Of a stretch of DNA of 64,000 nt, positions 50,486 to 60,438 are shown one piece after another; position 1 is the first letter of the stretch; each line of letters opens with the position of its first letter. Origin of the DNA: Proteus alimentorum (GTDB lineage Bacteria; Pseudomonadota; Gammaproteobacteria; Enterobacterales; Enterobacteriaceae); assembly GCF_002607735.1 (NCBI RefSeq), contig NZ_NBVR01000018.1:310001-374000 (forward strand). The letters are read 5' to 3'. Below the pieces are notes generated by a model that was not told where the DNA came from, did no database searches, and worked only from the letters and a program-made list of their open reading frames with translations. A program made the translations under genes and the position numbers.

Positions 50486-50512
50486 ATATTGCCCACATAA
50501 CGTGGGCAATAT
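50486..50512. terminator. Hairpin between convergent ddh and the PEP-hydrolase-like gene
   Basis: A perfect 11-bp stem ATATTGCCCAC / GTGGGCAATAT with a 5-base loop lies between the two stops. There is no T run, so the terminator role is inferred from position. Confidence 0.55.
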
Positions 50513-50546
50513 GGATTAACGCTTAGGCAAACTTGATGATTTTGAA

Positions 50547-51374
50547 TTAGCGTTTAATACTTTTAAATTCTTTGGTCGTTGCGGTTAATGCCACTTCTGT
50601 TGGTAAGCGTTCCATTGAACTTGCACCATAGAAGCCGTGGCAATCAGGGCAATTATCTAAGATATATTGTGCATCTTCTGGCGTTGCAATTGGACCTCCA
50701 TGACAAAGTACAATGACATCAGAACGTACCGCTTTTGCCGCTTTTGCCCAGTCATTAATTAAAGGCACACAGTCCGCTAAGGTTAATGCTGTTTCAGCAC
50801 CAATATTACCACCAGTTGTTAACCCCATATGAGGCACAATAATATCTGCGCCAGCTTCAGCCATTGCAATTGCATCTTCACGGCTAAAGACATAAGGTGT
50901 GGTTAATAAACCTTTCTCATGGGCTTTACGGATCATATCCACTTCAAGAGCATAACCCATCCCGGTTTCTTCTAAATTCGCGCGGAAATTCCCATCGATT
51001 AGACCTACTGTTGGGAAGTTCTGTACGCCAGCAAAACCTGTTGCTTTAACTTCATCTAAGAATTTATCAAAGTTACAGAAAGGATCTGTACCATTAACGC
51101 CAGCAAGTACAGGTGTATGCTTAACAACAGGTAATACTTCTTTTGCCATATCCATAACGATTTCATTAGCGTTGCCATAAGCTAATAAACCCGCTAAAGA
51201 GCCTCGGCCAGCCATACGATAACGACCTGAATTATAAATAACGATAAGGTCAATACCACCGGCTTCTTCACACTTAGCTGAAAGCCCTGTACCTGCACCA
51301 CCGCCAATAATTGGCTCATGGCGTGCAATCATTTCATTGAATTTTTTTAGTAACGTTTCACGTGAATGAGTCAT
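50547..51374 (-). CDS. PEP-hydrolase-like TIM-barrel protein
   Basis: 275-aa cytoplasmic protein of the phosphoenolpyruvate-hydrolase-like family, which has a TIM-barrel fold. It begins [21 protein letters not shown] and carries [14 protein letters not shown] and [16 protein letters not shown]. Members are nearly always encoded next to a Tm-1-like (UPF0261) protein, as here, 16 bp upstream. The true reaction of this pair is not established. The start at 51374 is chosen for its GGAG site and family N-terminus. Confidence 0.86.
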   Translation of the reverse strand: MTHSRETLLKKFNEMIARHEPIIGGGAGTGLSAKCEEAGGIDLIVIYNSGRYRMAGRGSLAGLLAYGNANEIVMDMAKEVLPVVKHTPVLAGVNGTDPFCNFDKFLDEVKATGFAGVQNFPTVGLIDGNFRANLEETGMGYALEVDMIRKAHEKGLLTTPYVFSREDAIAMAEAGADIIVPHMGLTTGGNIGAETALTLADCVPLINDWAKAAKAVRSDVIVLCHGGPIATPEDAQYILDNCPDCHGFYGASSMERLPTEVALTATTKEFKSIKR

Positions 51375-51390
51375 TCTTCTTTCTCCGTGG

Positions 51391-52602
51391 TTAACAAATA
51401 AGTTCCTGGTGTAAATCATAAATTTGCTGAGTAAACTCAGCGGAGTTTATGTGATAAGGACTGATGACTAATTGACGAGTCTCTGTCTCTTTAAATGTTG
51501 TTATAAATGCATCAAAAAAAGCTTGGTTTGCTTGAGGATCCCAGAAAGGGGCTCCTTCAATATCCAGAGCTGAAAAACCGCCCTGTGGTAATACAAACCG
51601 CAATGGCCCTTCACACTGATTAAGTTTCTCAGCGATCCAGATACCTAATTGACGGTTTTCCTCTGGTGTCGTGCGCATTAAGGTGACTTGCGCGTTATGA
51701 TGATAAAATTGACGCCCTTTATATTTCTCAGGAACACTCGATGGGCGACCAAAGTTCACCATATCTAATGCACCGCAAGAACCTATATAAGGGGTTTTGG
51801 TACGGGCGATTGCACCAAAACGGTCTTCATCACAAGCAAGTACACCGTCAAACAAATAATCACAGACTTCTGTTGTTGTAAGATCGAGCACGCTATGAAG
51901 TAGGTGACTGTCTGCCAGTTTCTCCATGGCTTTACCGCCACTTCCTGTTGCATGAAAAACAAGGCAGTCATAATTATTTTCAAGTTTTTGTGTAAGTTGT
52001 TGTACACAAGGGGTGGTTACACCAAACATGGTTAACGCCACCGCAGGTTTATCAACAACCTGTTCTTCTTGGTAAAAATAAACAGCGCCAGCTATTTGGT
52101 TCGCCGCATTTCTTAGGACTTTACGAGAAATGCGATTTAAGCCGGATACATCTGTGACGGAGTACATCATTGAGATATCACTTGCACCGATATAGCCTGA
52201 AATATCGCCAGACGCCATCGTAGATACCATCAATTTAGGTACACCAATTGGCAGAGATTGCATTGCTGGTGTAATCAGTGCCGTTCCACCTGATCCGCCT
52301 AGCCCAAGAATGGCTAAGACATCATCACAGTGAGTTAAATAGTGTTCAAATGCGATTGACATCGCTTCTATTGCTTTCCCTCTATCGCCACAAAACACAG
52401 CTTCTTGGCCATTTGGGTGACAGCGTGCAACTTCTGTTGCGGTGACATCAGCTTTTCTTGCTAATGCCGTGGGTTTGGTTGTCAAGTCAACGGTTTTAAC
52501 AGGAAGGCCTGCTTTTTTAATTAAATCACTGACATAAAAAATCTCAGCACTTTTAGTATCAAGCGTTGTGGCAATATAAATAGAACCAGAATACTGTTTC
52601 AT
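51391..52602 (-). CDS. Tm-1-like ATP-binding (UPF0261) protein
   Basis: 403-aa protein of the family whose plant member Tm-1 inhibits tobamovirus replication in tomato; bacterial function is unknown. It starts [20 protein letters not shown] with the conserved ATTLDTK, and has [20 protein letters not shown] and [15 protein letters not shown], glycine-rich loops that probably bind nucleotide. A GGAAGG site precedes the ATG at 52602. It is the first gene of a two-gene unit with the PEP-hydrolase-like protein, and is divergent from a TetR regulator. Confidence 0.88.
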   Translation of the reverse strand: MKQYSGSIYIATTLDTKSAEIFYVSDLIKKAGLPVKTVDLTTKPTALARKADVTATEVARCHPNGQEAVFCGDRGKAIEAMSIAFEHYLTHCDDVLAILGLGGSGGTALITPAMQSLPIGVPKLMVSTMASGDISGYIGASDISMMYSVTDVSGLNRISRKVLRNAANQIAGAVYFYQEEQVVDKPAVALTMFGVTTPCVQQLTQKLENNYDCLVFHATGSGGKAMEKLADSHLLHSVLDLTTTEVCDYLFDGVLACDEDRFGAIARTKTPYIGSCGALDMVNFGRPSSVPEKYKGRQFYHHNAQVTLMRTTPEENRQLGIWIAEKLNQCEGPLRFVLPQGGFSALDIEGAPFWDPQANQAFFDAFITTFKETETRQLVISPYHINSAEFTQQIYDLHQELIC

Positions 52603-52833
52603 AAGCCTTCCCATACCTTTTATGATTATTGACGAATAGATTATAATCATAATGAGACTTGAGTTTCATTTATCATAGCATCGTTTTGAGACGCTTGTCT
52701 CATTATTTTTATTTTTATACTCTAGAGGTCGATAAGGTGAAATTAATCACCTAAAGTAAACATTAATAGTTGTGAGTATTTGGCTTAAGATAAGCTAGGC
52801 ACATAAAAGTGTAGAAATAACGAAGGATCTTCT

Positions 52834-53466
52834 ATGAGTTACAATGATGAAACGGATGCAATGTCCGGTACACGAAAAAGAACTTATCAGTTGTTGGTGA
52901 CAACAGCATTGGGGCTTTTTGAGCAAGGAATGTTACCGACAGTGTCGGAATTAGCGGCACATGCAGGTGTTTCGAGAGCAACCGCATATCGTTATTTTCC
53001 TACACAAAGTGATTTAATTAGTGCCACCGTTGACGCAAGTTTAGCACCAATTATTGCATGGACACCCACTCCCGAAGATAATACACAACAACGCATTACT
53101 GAGTTGCTCAATCTTGCCTATCCTCAAATGTTTAAACATGAAGGGGCGCTACGTGGCGCATTGCAAGTTTCATTACAGCAATGGGCAAAAGAGCGACAAT
53201 CGAGTGAGTATGCGGAAAAACGATTTATTCGAGGTCATCGTAAAGAGATTTTACTGAAAGTTATAGAGCCATTAAAAGCGCATTATCCCCAAGAAATGTG
53301 GGATAAAGTGATTAAAGCATTTTCTCTGATTTATGGCTCTGAAGTCTTTTTAGTGATGAAAGATATCTGGAAAATGGATGATCAACAGGTGATAGATATG
53401 ACTCAATGGATGGCAAAAGCTATCTTAAATCAGGCAAAATCTGATTATCCTGCAGATAACGATTAA
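52834..53466 (+). CDS. TetR-family transcriptional regulator
   Basis: 210-aa regulator with an N-terminal TetR helix-turn-helix (LPTVSELAAHAGVSRATAYR at about residues 36-55). The C-terminal domain is not assigned. It is divergent from the Tm-1-like/PEP-hydrolase-like unit across 231 bp, so it most likely controls that unit and itself. An AAGGAT site precedes the ATG. Confidence 0.85.
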   Translation: MSYNDETDAMSGTRKRTYQLLVTTALGLFEQGMLPTVSELAAHAGVSRATAYRYFPTQSDLISATVDASLAPIIAWTPTPEDNTQQRITELLNLAYPQMFKHEGALRGALQVSLQQWAKERQSSEYAEKRFIRGHRKEILLKVIEPLKAHYPQEMWDKVIKAFSLIYGSEVFLVMKDIWKMDDQQVIDMTQWMAKAILNQAKSDYPADND

Positions 53467-53530
53467 TTATTTGAATAAATCAGTTAAAATTGTATAAATC
53501 ATTTACGTTTTAGCTATTGCAGGGATCGTT

Positions 53531-54163
53531 ATGTCACACAAAACAGAAGACCAAGAGTGGCTGGTAGAACAACTAGAATTTATTGCACAAGGCATTGGTA
53601 AAACATTATCGCCTTTTTGTGAAGTTGTACTTCATGATCTAACTGATAGTGAAAATACTATTATGGTCATTGAAAATAATCTATCAGGAAGAAAAGTCGG
53701 GGATAGAGCAACAGAATTGGGGATGGCGCGTATTGAATCATCAGACTTCCCACAAATTGTCGCCAATTATCCTAATCAATTTCCTGATGGTAGAACCGCG
53801 AAAAGTACATCTATCGGTATAAAAGATAAACAAGGCAATTATGTTGCGGCACTATGTTTAAATATTGATATTTCAATGATCAAAGGATTGCAAATGGTAC
53901 TTAACCAATTTGCGACTCTTGAAGAAGGCAATGACATTATTGAAACCTTTAGTTCAGTGACTGAAGATTCGCTGAAAAAACGTATTGATGAGTTTTCTGC
54001 GACTTATTCAGTGACACCAAGAGCATTGAAACCTCATCAACGTCGTGAATTGCTACTGTGTTTACAGGATGAAGGTTATCTTTCTCTGCGTAAAGCAATG
54101 GAAATCACTGCACAATATCTTGGTGTTTCAAGAGCAACGGTGTATAACGATTTAAAAGAATGA
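53531..54163 (+). CDS. YheO/DauR-type PAS and helix-turn-helix regulator
   Basis: 210-aa transcription regulator. The N-terminal half is the YheO-type PAS-like domain (FCEVVLHDLTDSENTIMVIE), and the C-terminal half ends in a helix-turn-helix (AMEITAQYLGVSRATVYNDL). Relatives include E. coli YheO and the D-arginine regulator DauR. It lies 65 bp after the TetR gene in the same direction, and a terminator follows. Its target is unknown; the neighbouring Tm-1-like unit is one candidate. Confidence 0.85.
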   Translation: MSHKTEDQEWLVEQLEFIAQGIGKTLSPFCEVVLHDLTDSENTIMVIENNLSGRKVGDRATELGMARIESSDFPQIVANYPNQFPDGRTAKSTSIGIKDKQGNYVAALCLNIDISMIKGLQMVLNQFATLEEGNDIIETFSSVTEDSLKKRIDEFSATYSVTPRALKPHQRRELLLCLQDEGYLSLRKAMEITAQYLGVSRATVYNDLKE

Positions 54164-54213
54164 TTAAGAAATAAATTATTTTTAAATTCCAGCGGAAGAT
54201 AAAACATTAAACT

Positions 54214-54246
54214 AAAAAAAGATATCACTTGCTGATATCTTTTTTT
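54214..54246 (+). terminator. Intrinsic terminator after the YheO/DauR-type gene
   Basis: The stem AGATATCA / TGATATCT, flanked by seven A and seven T residues with a 5-base loop, lies 50 bases past the stop. Confidence 0.92.
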
Positions 54247-54384
54247 ATTCTATTTGTTTATTTTAATAATATATTGTTTTTTTATTGAAATTGGTCGGTC
54301 AATTAATTTGGTGTGATTTCTGCAAATATTAATTAATAAAAATAATAAAATCAATAGTTAATTAATTAATGTAAGGATATTAAA

Positions 54385-56415
54385 ATGAGTGGTATAAATC
54401 ATTTAGGTGCCTTCCCTGAAAGGATCGTTTTTTCCACTAAGAAAAATCTTTTTGACGTAGGTCATGTAACTTTTGCAAAGAACATACAAGATATTTCTAA
54501 TACAACAGCGAAACCCAGTTTTATAAAAAAAATATTTAATAAAATGGAACGATTTTCAACATTATTTATGATTAGCCAAACGGGTAGAATGGGAATAAGT
54601 AATAGAAAAGATGATGTTTTTAATGTTAATTTTAATAAATATAATGAAGCTGTTTCTACGTTAAAGCATAGGCAAAATAATGTTGATAATATAGAGAGTA
54701 GTAAGAGTGTTTATTTTGATGATAAAAGTGAACTAGATAATATTATTGATTTAAAAAATAAAGTAATGGTTGAGCGTCATAAAGTAAGCCACTTTATCTC
54801 TTTAATAGAGAATGAAAATTCAAGTTTCAAAACTAGATATAGCTTCTTTAATTACTTAAATGAATTGCAACGAGCTGAGTATTTTTGTCGAAGTTCAGAG
54901 AATATTGAAGATAATCAACTTGCAGATATATTCAAAAATATTATTGAGGAAAGAGTTGAGCGACTAAAAAAAGAAGATATAAAAAAAATATTTAATGAGG
55001 TCGTAATAAAGTATAGAAATGAAATACAATTTAAAAATAAAGATAAAAGCACATTAGCTAATTTTTCAAGTAATAAAGATAAAGAAAAATTTATGTCTAA
55101 AATTAATTTTTTAGTCTCTTTATCAGAATATAATTCTAGTATTATGAATCAGGTATTTGAACAAGATTTTCCAAAACAGTTACAGAATATAATGCATGTT
55201 ATTCTTAATGAAGAGCATAGTCATCAAGGGGTTACTTTTCTCCCACAACAAATTAAAAATACTTGGATCCATAAATATATGAATGAATTTTATGGGGAAG
55301 AGAAAAAAATAACAACCCAAAGCATGAGTGTAAATACAGATAGCAATATAGAAATTCAAAATAGAAATGATGACATTTCAAGTGCTCATAGTGGCGCTGA
55401 CAGAGATGATGTGAATGATAATGCCTCTGATTTGATAAGTGATTTAACATTTGTTAGTTCACTTAGTGATGATTCTTCTAGTCTCCATAGTCGTGGTTAC
55501 AGCAATGATGTGAGTGATAATGTCTCTGAATTGATGAATAAAGAATATATTAGCAGCGTAGATAAATTAGATACAATTTTAAAAACGGAGTATTCTAATC
55601 TTCTAAATAAAGATACCGCAATTATCAAAAAAAACAATATTCAAAAAGCGATCGAAAACATCCTATCTAAGCTTTATGATTTAAGTAGCATAGTGACCGA
55701 AAGTTTGTCTTTGCCACAATCTAAAAATAAAGAATTAATGATCCCATTAGAGAAAATAACAGCTATATCTAATATAACTCATAATATTCAAGAACAATTA
55801 AATAATATTGATTCAGATTATTCAGTTAAATTGAGCAAGGGTAAAAGCTTTTATTCTAAAATAAGAGGATCCACAGAAAATATTGCTGATATGTTCAGTT
55901 CGATGGCAGAATTAATTGAGCACTCTAATAATAAGGATTTTTCTTTTATAAGAGGAAAAATAGAAAATATTTTGAAGAGTATTTTTGGTGAGATTAATTA
56001 TTCTATGCTTATTGGAAAAAAAGAACTACTAGATAATATTATGGAATTAATGAGTAAGTTTATTCATGATTCCAATGAAAGCATAGAAACGAACAATAAA
56101 ACAAAAAATGATGACAATGAAATAGATAGCGATATGGGTAGATTTGACTATTCTACTAATAGTTTAGAATGGGATGATACTATTGATTATGATGATTCTA
56201 ATAATGCTTATGAAGAACAAGAATCACCTTCAATAGATTTTAAATTAGTACCTGAACAATCTTTAGGAAAAAATAATATTGAAGCGGAGTTAAAAAAAAC
56301 GGAACTTAACATGAAAGAATTAAATAATGATTTGGAAGAAGTCTCATTAAATGAAAAAAAATTAAAAATGAAAAAAGATTATTATAATTTAACTCATTTA
56401 GAAAAAAATGAATAA
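54385..56415 (+). CDS. Large AT-rich orphan protein with internal repeat
   Basis: 676-aa protein that I do not recognise. It is rich in Asn, Ser, Asp, Lys and Ile, has no signal peptide or clear membrane helix, and is predicted mainly helical. Residues about 331-396 hold two imperfect copies of a 33-residue unit (SSAHSGADRDDVNDNASDL and SSLHSRGYSNDVSDNVSEL). The C-terminus (about 630-676) is Lys/Glu/Asn-rich and likely coiled coil. Codon use is much more AT-biased than that of flanking genes, which suggests acquisition. An AAGGAT site precedes the ATG, and its terminator-flanked position suggests a single-gene unit. The style is like secreted effectors, but no secretion signal or catalytic motif is seen. 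Confidence 0.7.
   Translation: MSGINHLGAFPERIVFSTKKNLFDVGHVTFAKNIQDISNTTAKPSFIKKIFNKMERFSTLFMISQTGRMGISNRKDDVFNVNFNKYNEAVSTLKHRQNNVDNIESSKSVYFDDKSELDNIIDLKNKVMVERHKVSHFISLIENENSSFKTRYSFFNYLNELQRAEYFCRSSENIEDNQLADIFKNIIEERVERLKKEDIKKIFNEVVIKYRNEIQFKNKDKSTLANFSSNKDKEKFMSKINFLVSLSEYNSSIMNQVFEQDFPKQLQNIMHVILNEEHSHQGVTFLPQQIKNTWIHKYMNEFYGEEKKITTQSMSVNTDSNIEIQNRNDDISSAHSGADRDDVNDNASDLISDLTFVSSLSDDSSSLHSRGYSNDVSDNVSELMNKEYISSVDKLDTILKTEYSNLLNKDTAIIKKNNIQKAIENILSKLYDLSSIVTESLSLPQSKNKELMIPLEKITAISNITHNIQEQLNNIDSDYSVKLSKGKSFYSKIRGSTENIADMFSSMAELIEHSNNKDFSFIRGKIENILKSIFGEINYSMLIGKKELLDNIMELMSKFIHDSNESIETNNKTKNDDNEIDSDMGRFDYSTNSLEWDDTIDYDDSNNAYEEQESPSIDFKLVPEQSLGKNNIEAELKKTELNMKELNNDLEEVSLNEKKLKMKKDYYNLTHLEKNE
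55381..55539 (+). repeat. In-frame imperfect repeat, 99-bp period
   Basis: Two 60-base units (55381-55440 and 55480-55539) align without gaps, 99 bp apart, which is 33 codons. They share GATGATGTGA-like and GATAATG-CTCTGA blocks within the orphan gene. Confidence 0.75.
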
Positions 56416-56434
56416 ATATTTTAATCTGAAAATA

Positions 56435-56845
56435 TCATAACATCTTCTTTAAATAGTATTTCTTATCACTAATAGGATAATTTTCTAACGTACCAAATAT
56501 TTCAAATCCCTGCTTTTGATAAAAAGGCAGGGCTTGAAAGCTAAAGGTATCAACCTCAGCATATTTGGCGCCTTTTTCTTTGGCTGTGTTTTCCATTGTT
56601 TGCAGTAATTCTGTACCTATGTTTTGTCCACGATAGGTTTTATCTACCCACAAATAACGAATACGTAGCCAATTTCCTAAAATATCCCCAGTGATCCCAC
56701 CTATCTTTTTACCGTTTTTTTCCTTAAAGACAGCAAGTGGAGTGTATTGATCCATATGAATATAGTTGAGGTTATGTGTTAACAAACCTTCATAAATTTC
56801 ATTGATCTCATTTGATGTGGGATTTGTGGTTATTTTCAGCGACAT
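56435..56845 (-). CDS. GNAT-family N-acetyltransferase
   Basis: 136-aa acetyltransferase. The acetyl-CoA-binding motif is seen in VDKTYRGQNIGTELLQTMEN (RGQNIG), followed by the FYQKQGFEIFG segment near the C-terminus typical of GNAT. The substrate is unknown. It converges on the 676-aa orphan gene (19 bp apart) and is divergent from the AbrB-family gene. Confidence 0.85.
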   Translation of the reverse strand: MSLKITTNPTSNEINEIYEGLLTHNLNYIHMDQYTPLAVFKEKNGKKIGGITGDILGNWLRIRYLWVDKTYRGQNIGTELLQTMENTAKEKGAKYAEVDTFSFQALPFYQKQGFEIFGTLENYPISDKKYYLKKML

Positions 56846-56958
56846 AATCGGCTCTATGTATTAAAAAAAATAATAATTACTTTATCACTATTTGGTTATT
56901 AAATATTTATACAAATGCTAGGATGGAAACAATAATTAAAAAAACTGAGTAACACAAC

Positions 56959-58011
56959 ATGTCGTTTTTAAAAACTCTACCAGGTATTCTATTTTGTGCA
57001 TTAATAGGTGGTGTACTTACCCTTTCTGGTTTGCCCATGGCGCTGATGTTTGGGCCGATCCTTGTTGTTATTATTGCTTATCGCTTTAAATGGGAGTTTG
57101 CGGTTCCTAAACATACATTAACGTTTATTCAACTGACTTTAGGTACATCGGTTGGCTTAATGTTTAATCAAGTTCATTTAGGCAGTGCTGATAATTTAAT
57201 TATTCTATTACTCACTCTTGTTGTTTGTTTAGCCATTCAATTTTTTGTGAGCTATTTTTGGTTCCATCGTCATATTGGTTGGACGAAAGAAGAGTCGATG
57301 TTAGGTGCCGTACCCGGTGCGATGGCGGCTATTTTAGCATTAACTGATCATACTAAAACGCCACCCCAAAAAATTGTTATTTCTCATACTATTCGTTTAA
57401 TGGTGCTGATCATTATGGCGGGTTTTATCGTCGGTACTGATAAAGCTAATATGCCAGAATTTTCTATACCTGAAATGACTATTATTTCATTGTCGTGGTT
57501 ATTATTGATTGTGGCTTTAGGGTTAGGTTCAGGGCTTTTATTGCAGAAAATCCGATTTCCTGCGCCATTTATGTTGACTTCATTAGGTAGTGCGGTACTG
57601 GTTCAATCGTTTGTTAACGAATCTATTGCTTTTCCCATGTTACTTAATGAATTGAGCATGGTTTTAATTGGTATGAATATTGGTGCGCACTTTGTTGTTT
57701 TCCCTCTTTCATCATTAATTAAAAATGCTTTTTCTTCTGTTCAAGTGGTTATTATTAATGTGATTTTAACCGTGATTGTCGCATATGGTGCCGCTTATTT
57801 AACCGGTGTTCCTTGGGCAACATTAGTATTGGCTTGGGCGCCTGGAAGTATGGAAGCCATGACATTTGCTGCGATAACGATGAATGTCGATGCCGCTTTT
57901 GTGATGTCGAATCATATTTTTAGAATGTTGATTATTCAAAGTATTCCATCAGTTGCTTTGTATTGGAATGAATATAGACAGAAGAAAAATAATCAAAACA
58001 AAGAAGAATAA
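56959..58011 (+). CDS. abrB: AbrB-family (duplicated) membrane protein
   Basis: 350-aa inner-membrane protein with about ten helices in two homologous halves, each carrying a Pro-Gly motif (GAVPGAMAAI and WAPGSMEAM). E. coli AbrB has 348 aa and the same layout; it has been reported to affect aidB expression, but the family is probably a transporter. The name is unrelated to the Bacillus regulator AbrB. The symbol follows E. coli and carries some uncertainty because paralogues exist. Confidence 0.78.
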   Translation: MSFLKTLPGILFCALIGGVLTLSGLPMALMFGPILVVIIAYRFKWEFAVPKHTLTFIQLTLGTSVGLMFNQVHLGSADNLIILLLTLVVCLAIQFFVSYFWFHRHIGWTKEESMLGAVPGAMAAILALTDHTKTPPQKIVISHTIRLMVLIIMAGFIVGTDKANMPEFSIPEMTIISLSWLLLIVALGLGSGLLLQKIRFPAPFMLTSLGSAVLVQSFVNESIAFPMLLNELSMVLIGMNIGAHFVVFPLSSLIKNAFSSVQVVIINVILTVIVAYGAAYLTGVPWATLVLAWAPGSMEAMTFAAITMNVDAAFVMSNHIFRMLIIQSIPSVALYWNEYRQKKNNQNKEE

Positions 58012-58134
58012 AATATAGAAGGGATAATTCTGTTTTTTGATAACCTCTATTTAGTCGCTTTATTTTGAAAAATAAGCATGCTACTTCAAGAGGTTATCTT
58101 GTTCTATCAATTGAATGGTGACCTAATAGAGGCA

Positions 58135-58485
58135 TTAATAGTTTAATAAACTGAGTGATTTATTCGCTAATAATTGGCATTTCTTATTGTGTGATACTTC
58201 AATACCTTTTAAATCATTGTAACTATTTTCATTCAATTGACTCATCGGCAATGTTGAGTAATTACTGACATCCCATTGCTGTGAGCGAGAAAATACCATT
58301 AAGGCTCTTTCAATTTTTGGTTTTGATATCTGCTCATAACCACAATCTTTATTTAAAAAAAGGTAGATGGCGGTTAAATCTGCCAAGTCTTCTGCTTGTG
58401 TATACGTTAACGCTTTTGTACTCGAAGAAAAGAGCACAGTAAAAGAAAGCGTTAGAGTGCAGAACAAGGCGAACATTTTTTTCAT
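58135..58485 (-). CDS. yacC: YacC, pilotin-like periplasmic protein
   Basis: 116-aa protein with a signal peptide (MKKMFALFCTLTLSFTVLFS, likely cut near STKA). The mature part reads TQAEDLADLTAIYLFLNKDC and DVSNYSTLPMSQLNENSYND, matching E. coli YacC (115 aa). YacC belongs to the PulS/OutS-like pilotin group but its function in non-secreting strains is unknown. In E. coli speE and speD lie between it and cueO; here cueO is directly next to it in the opposite direction. Confidence 0.88.
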   Translation of the reverse strand: MKKMFALFCTLTLSFTVLFSSSTKALTYTQAEDLADLTAIYLFLNKDCGYEQISKPKIERALMVFSRSQQWDVSNYSTLPMSQLNENSYNDLKGIEVSHNKKCQLLANKSLSLLNY

Positions 58486-58586
58486 TAGGTGTGCTGTTCC
58501 TTTGTGTGATGATTTAGCAAGTTTTGTTATTTGGCTTAATGTAATTAAAAGTTTTGCAAAGACCCTATGTTTTGTTGGGTTTTAAA

Positions 58587-58617
58587 TTGACCTTCCAGTA
58601 AGGGGAAACTTTAGCAT
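58587..58617 (+). promoter_or_regulatory. CueR-controlled promoter of cueO
   Basis: A -35 TTGACC (58587-58592) and -10 TAGCAT (58612-58617) are separated by 19 bp, the elongated spacing of MerR-family targets. The spacer carries the dyad CCTTCCAGTAAGGGGAAA, close to the E. coli cueO operator. It implies copper induction through CueR, whose gene is not in the window. Confidence 0.85.
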
Positions 58618-58698
58618 TGGTAATAGCTTACAAAACTTCTTTATTCATCTTATTTCAATAAATACAAAATAATTTGTTTTTATTTAAAGGAATACATT

Positions 58699-60279
58699 AT
58701 GCAACGTCGCGAATTTTTAAAATTAGGCGCCACATTAAGTGCTGTAACATTATTACCAAGTTGGAGTCGTTTTGCGTTTGCCCAAAGTAACACGCCTTCA
58801 TTGGCTATTCCACCTCAAATTACCCCCGATGCCCAACAAAAGATTGTTCTGAATATTCAACAAGGTATTTCTAAATTTATACCTACTGCGAATACTACTA
58901 CTTGGGGTTATAACGGCAGCTTATTAGGCCCTGCATTGAAACTTAAACGTGGTCAGCCCGTCACAATTAATATCAATAATCAATTACCAGAAACAACAAC
59001 TGTTCACTGGCATGGACTTGAAATCAGTGGTGAAGAAGATGGCGGCCCACAAGCAATGATTGAGCCAGGAAAATCTCGTACTGTGACCTTTACACCCAAT
59101 CAAGCTGAATCAACGTGCTGGTTCCATCCTCATACGCATGGTGTTACTGGACAACAAGTCGCCATGGGGTTGGGCGGATTAGTGATTATTGAAGATGATG
59201 AAACCGCAAGCCGTAAATTGCCTAATCGCTGGGGCGTTGATGATTTACCTGTTATTTTACAAGATAAACGTTTAGACAGTGATGGACAAATTGATTATCA
59301 ACTTGATGTAATGAGTGCGGCAATTGGTTGGTTTGGCGATATGATGTTAACCAATGGTGCCATTCAACCACGACATATCGTACCCAAAGGTTGGATAAGA
59401 TTACGTTTCTTAAATGGTTGTAATGCACGTAGCTTAAACCTTGCCACAAGTGATAGCAGACCAATGTATGTGATTGCCAGCGATGGTGGATTACTTGCAG
59501 AGCCAGTTAAAGTGACTGAATTACCGATTTTAATGGGGGAGCGTTTTGAAGTTTTAGTGGATACCTCTGATGGGCGTGATTTTGATATTGTCACTTTACC
59601 CGTTCGCCAAATGGGGATGGTTTTAGCGCCATTTGATAATGTATTGCCTGTATTGCGCTTGTTACCATCAGCAGAAAAAAGCCAAGGTCTTTTACCTGAG
59701 CAATTGGCGCATATTCCTGCATTACCAACATTAAGCAATCTTTCAACGCGTACATTACATCTACGTATGGATATGCGTTTAGATATGCAAGGTATGATGT
59801 TATTAACAGAGCGTTATGGGGATAAAGCATTAGCGGGCATTCATCATGGAATGAGTCATATGCGTCAAGGTAATGGCAATGGCATGATGGGCGGTGGAAT
59901 GAATTGTGGTCATGGTAGTGGGGATCTTGATATCTATAATGCGAATAGTATCAATGGTATTCCATTCTCAATGACTGAACCTGCATTTGATGTGAAACAA
60001 GGCGTTTATGAACGTTGGGTTGTTTCCGGCCGTGGTGACATGATGTTACATCCATTCCATGTTCATGGTACACAATTTCGTATTTTATCTGAAAATGGTA
60101 GATCGCCAGAGAAGCATCGCCAAGGTTGGAAGGATATCGTAAAAGTTGAAGGACAATTTAGCGAAATCCTAGTGAAGTTCGATCATTTGGCGACAAAAAC
60201 ACATCCATTTATGGCGCACTGTCATTTATTAGAACATGAAGATACTGGAATGATGGCGGGTTTTACTGTTAGTAAATAA
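58699..60279 (+). CDS. cueO: CueO, periplasmic multicopper oxidase
   Basis: Oxidises Cu(I) to less toxic Cu(II) in the periplasm. The 526-aa precursor (E. coli 516) has a Tat signal (RREFLK at residues 3-8), copper-site motifs [20 protein letters not shown] and [13 protein letters not shown], and a Met-rich insert ([16 protein letters not shown]) known to bind Cu(I). An AAGGAA site precedes the ATG. A CueR promoter lies about 80 bp upstream. It is followed in the same direction by hpt; the gene gcd, which lies between them in E. coli, is missing. Confidence 0.96.
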   Translation: MQRREFLKLGATLSAVTLLPSWSRFAFAQSNTPSLAIPPQITPDAQQKIVLNIQQGISKFIPTANTTTWGYNGSLLGPALKLKRGQPVTININNQLPETTTVHWHGLEISGEEDGGPQAMIEPGKSRTVTFTPNQAESTCWFHPHTHGVTGQQVAMGLGGLVIIEDDETASRKLPNRWGVDDLPVILQDKRLDSDGQIDYQLDVMSAAIGWFGDMMLTNGAIQPRHIVPKGWIRLRFLNGCNARSLNLATSDSRPMYVIASDGGLLAEPVKVTELPILMGERFEVLVDTSDGRDFDIVTLPVRQMGMVLAPFDNVLPVLRLLPSAEKSQGLLPEQLAHIPALPTLSNLSTRTLHLRMDMRLDMQGMMLLTERYGDKALAGIHHGMSHMRQGNGNGMMGGGMNCGHGSGDLDIYNANSINGIPFSMTEPAFDVKQGVYERWVVSGRGDMMLHPFHVHGTQFRILSENGRSPEKHRQGWKDIVKVEGQFSEILVKFDHLATKTHPFMAHCHLLEHEDTGMMAGFTVSK

Positions 60280-60438
60280 TCAATCACTATAAAAGCTATC
60301 AATATCAGTAAGATAAATCAATAAAGGGCATGGGATTGATATTTTGTGCCTTTATTTTCATTAAATCAGATCATCGCATGATGAAGGAAGTTCTGGTACA
60401 ATCGTTTGCTTTCCCCGTTAACCCAATCGAAATTAATC

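Noticed and set aside
54385-56415. A secretion-system effector assignment for the 676-aa orphan
   Set aside because: No secretion signal, chaperone gene, PAAR or RHS domain or toxin motif is visible, so only composition would support it.
59364-59738. A 124-codon open frame on the minus strand inside cueO
   Set aside because: Antisense to the well-conserved multicopper oxidase; no start signal or recognisable protein.
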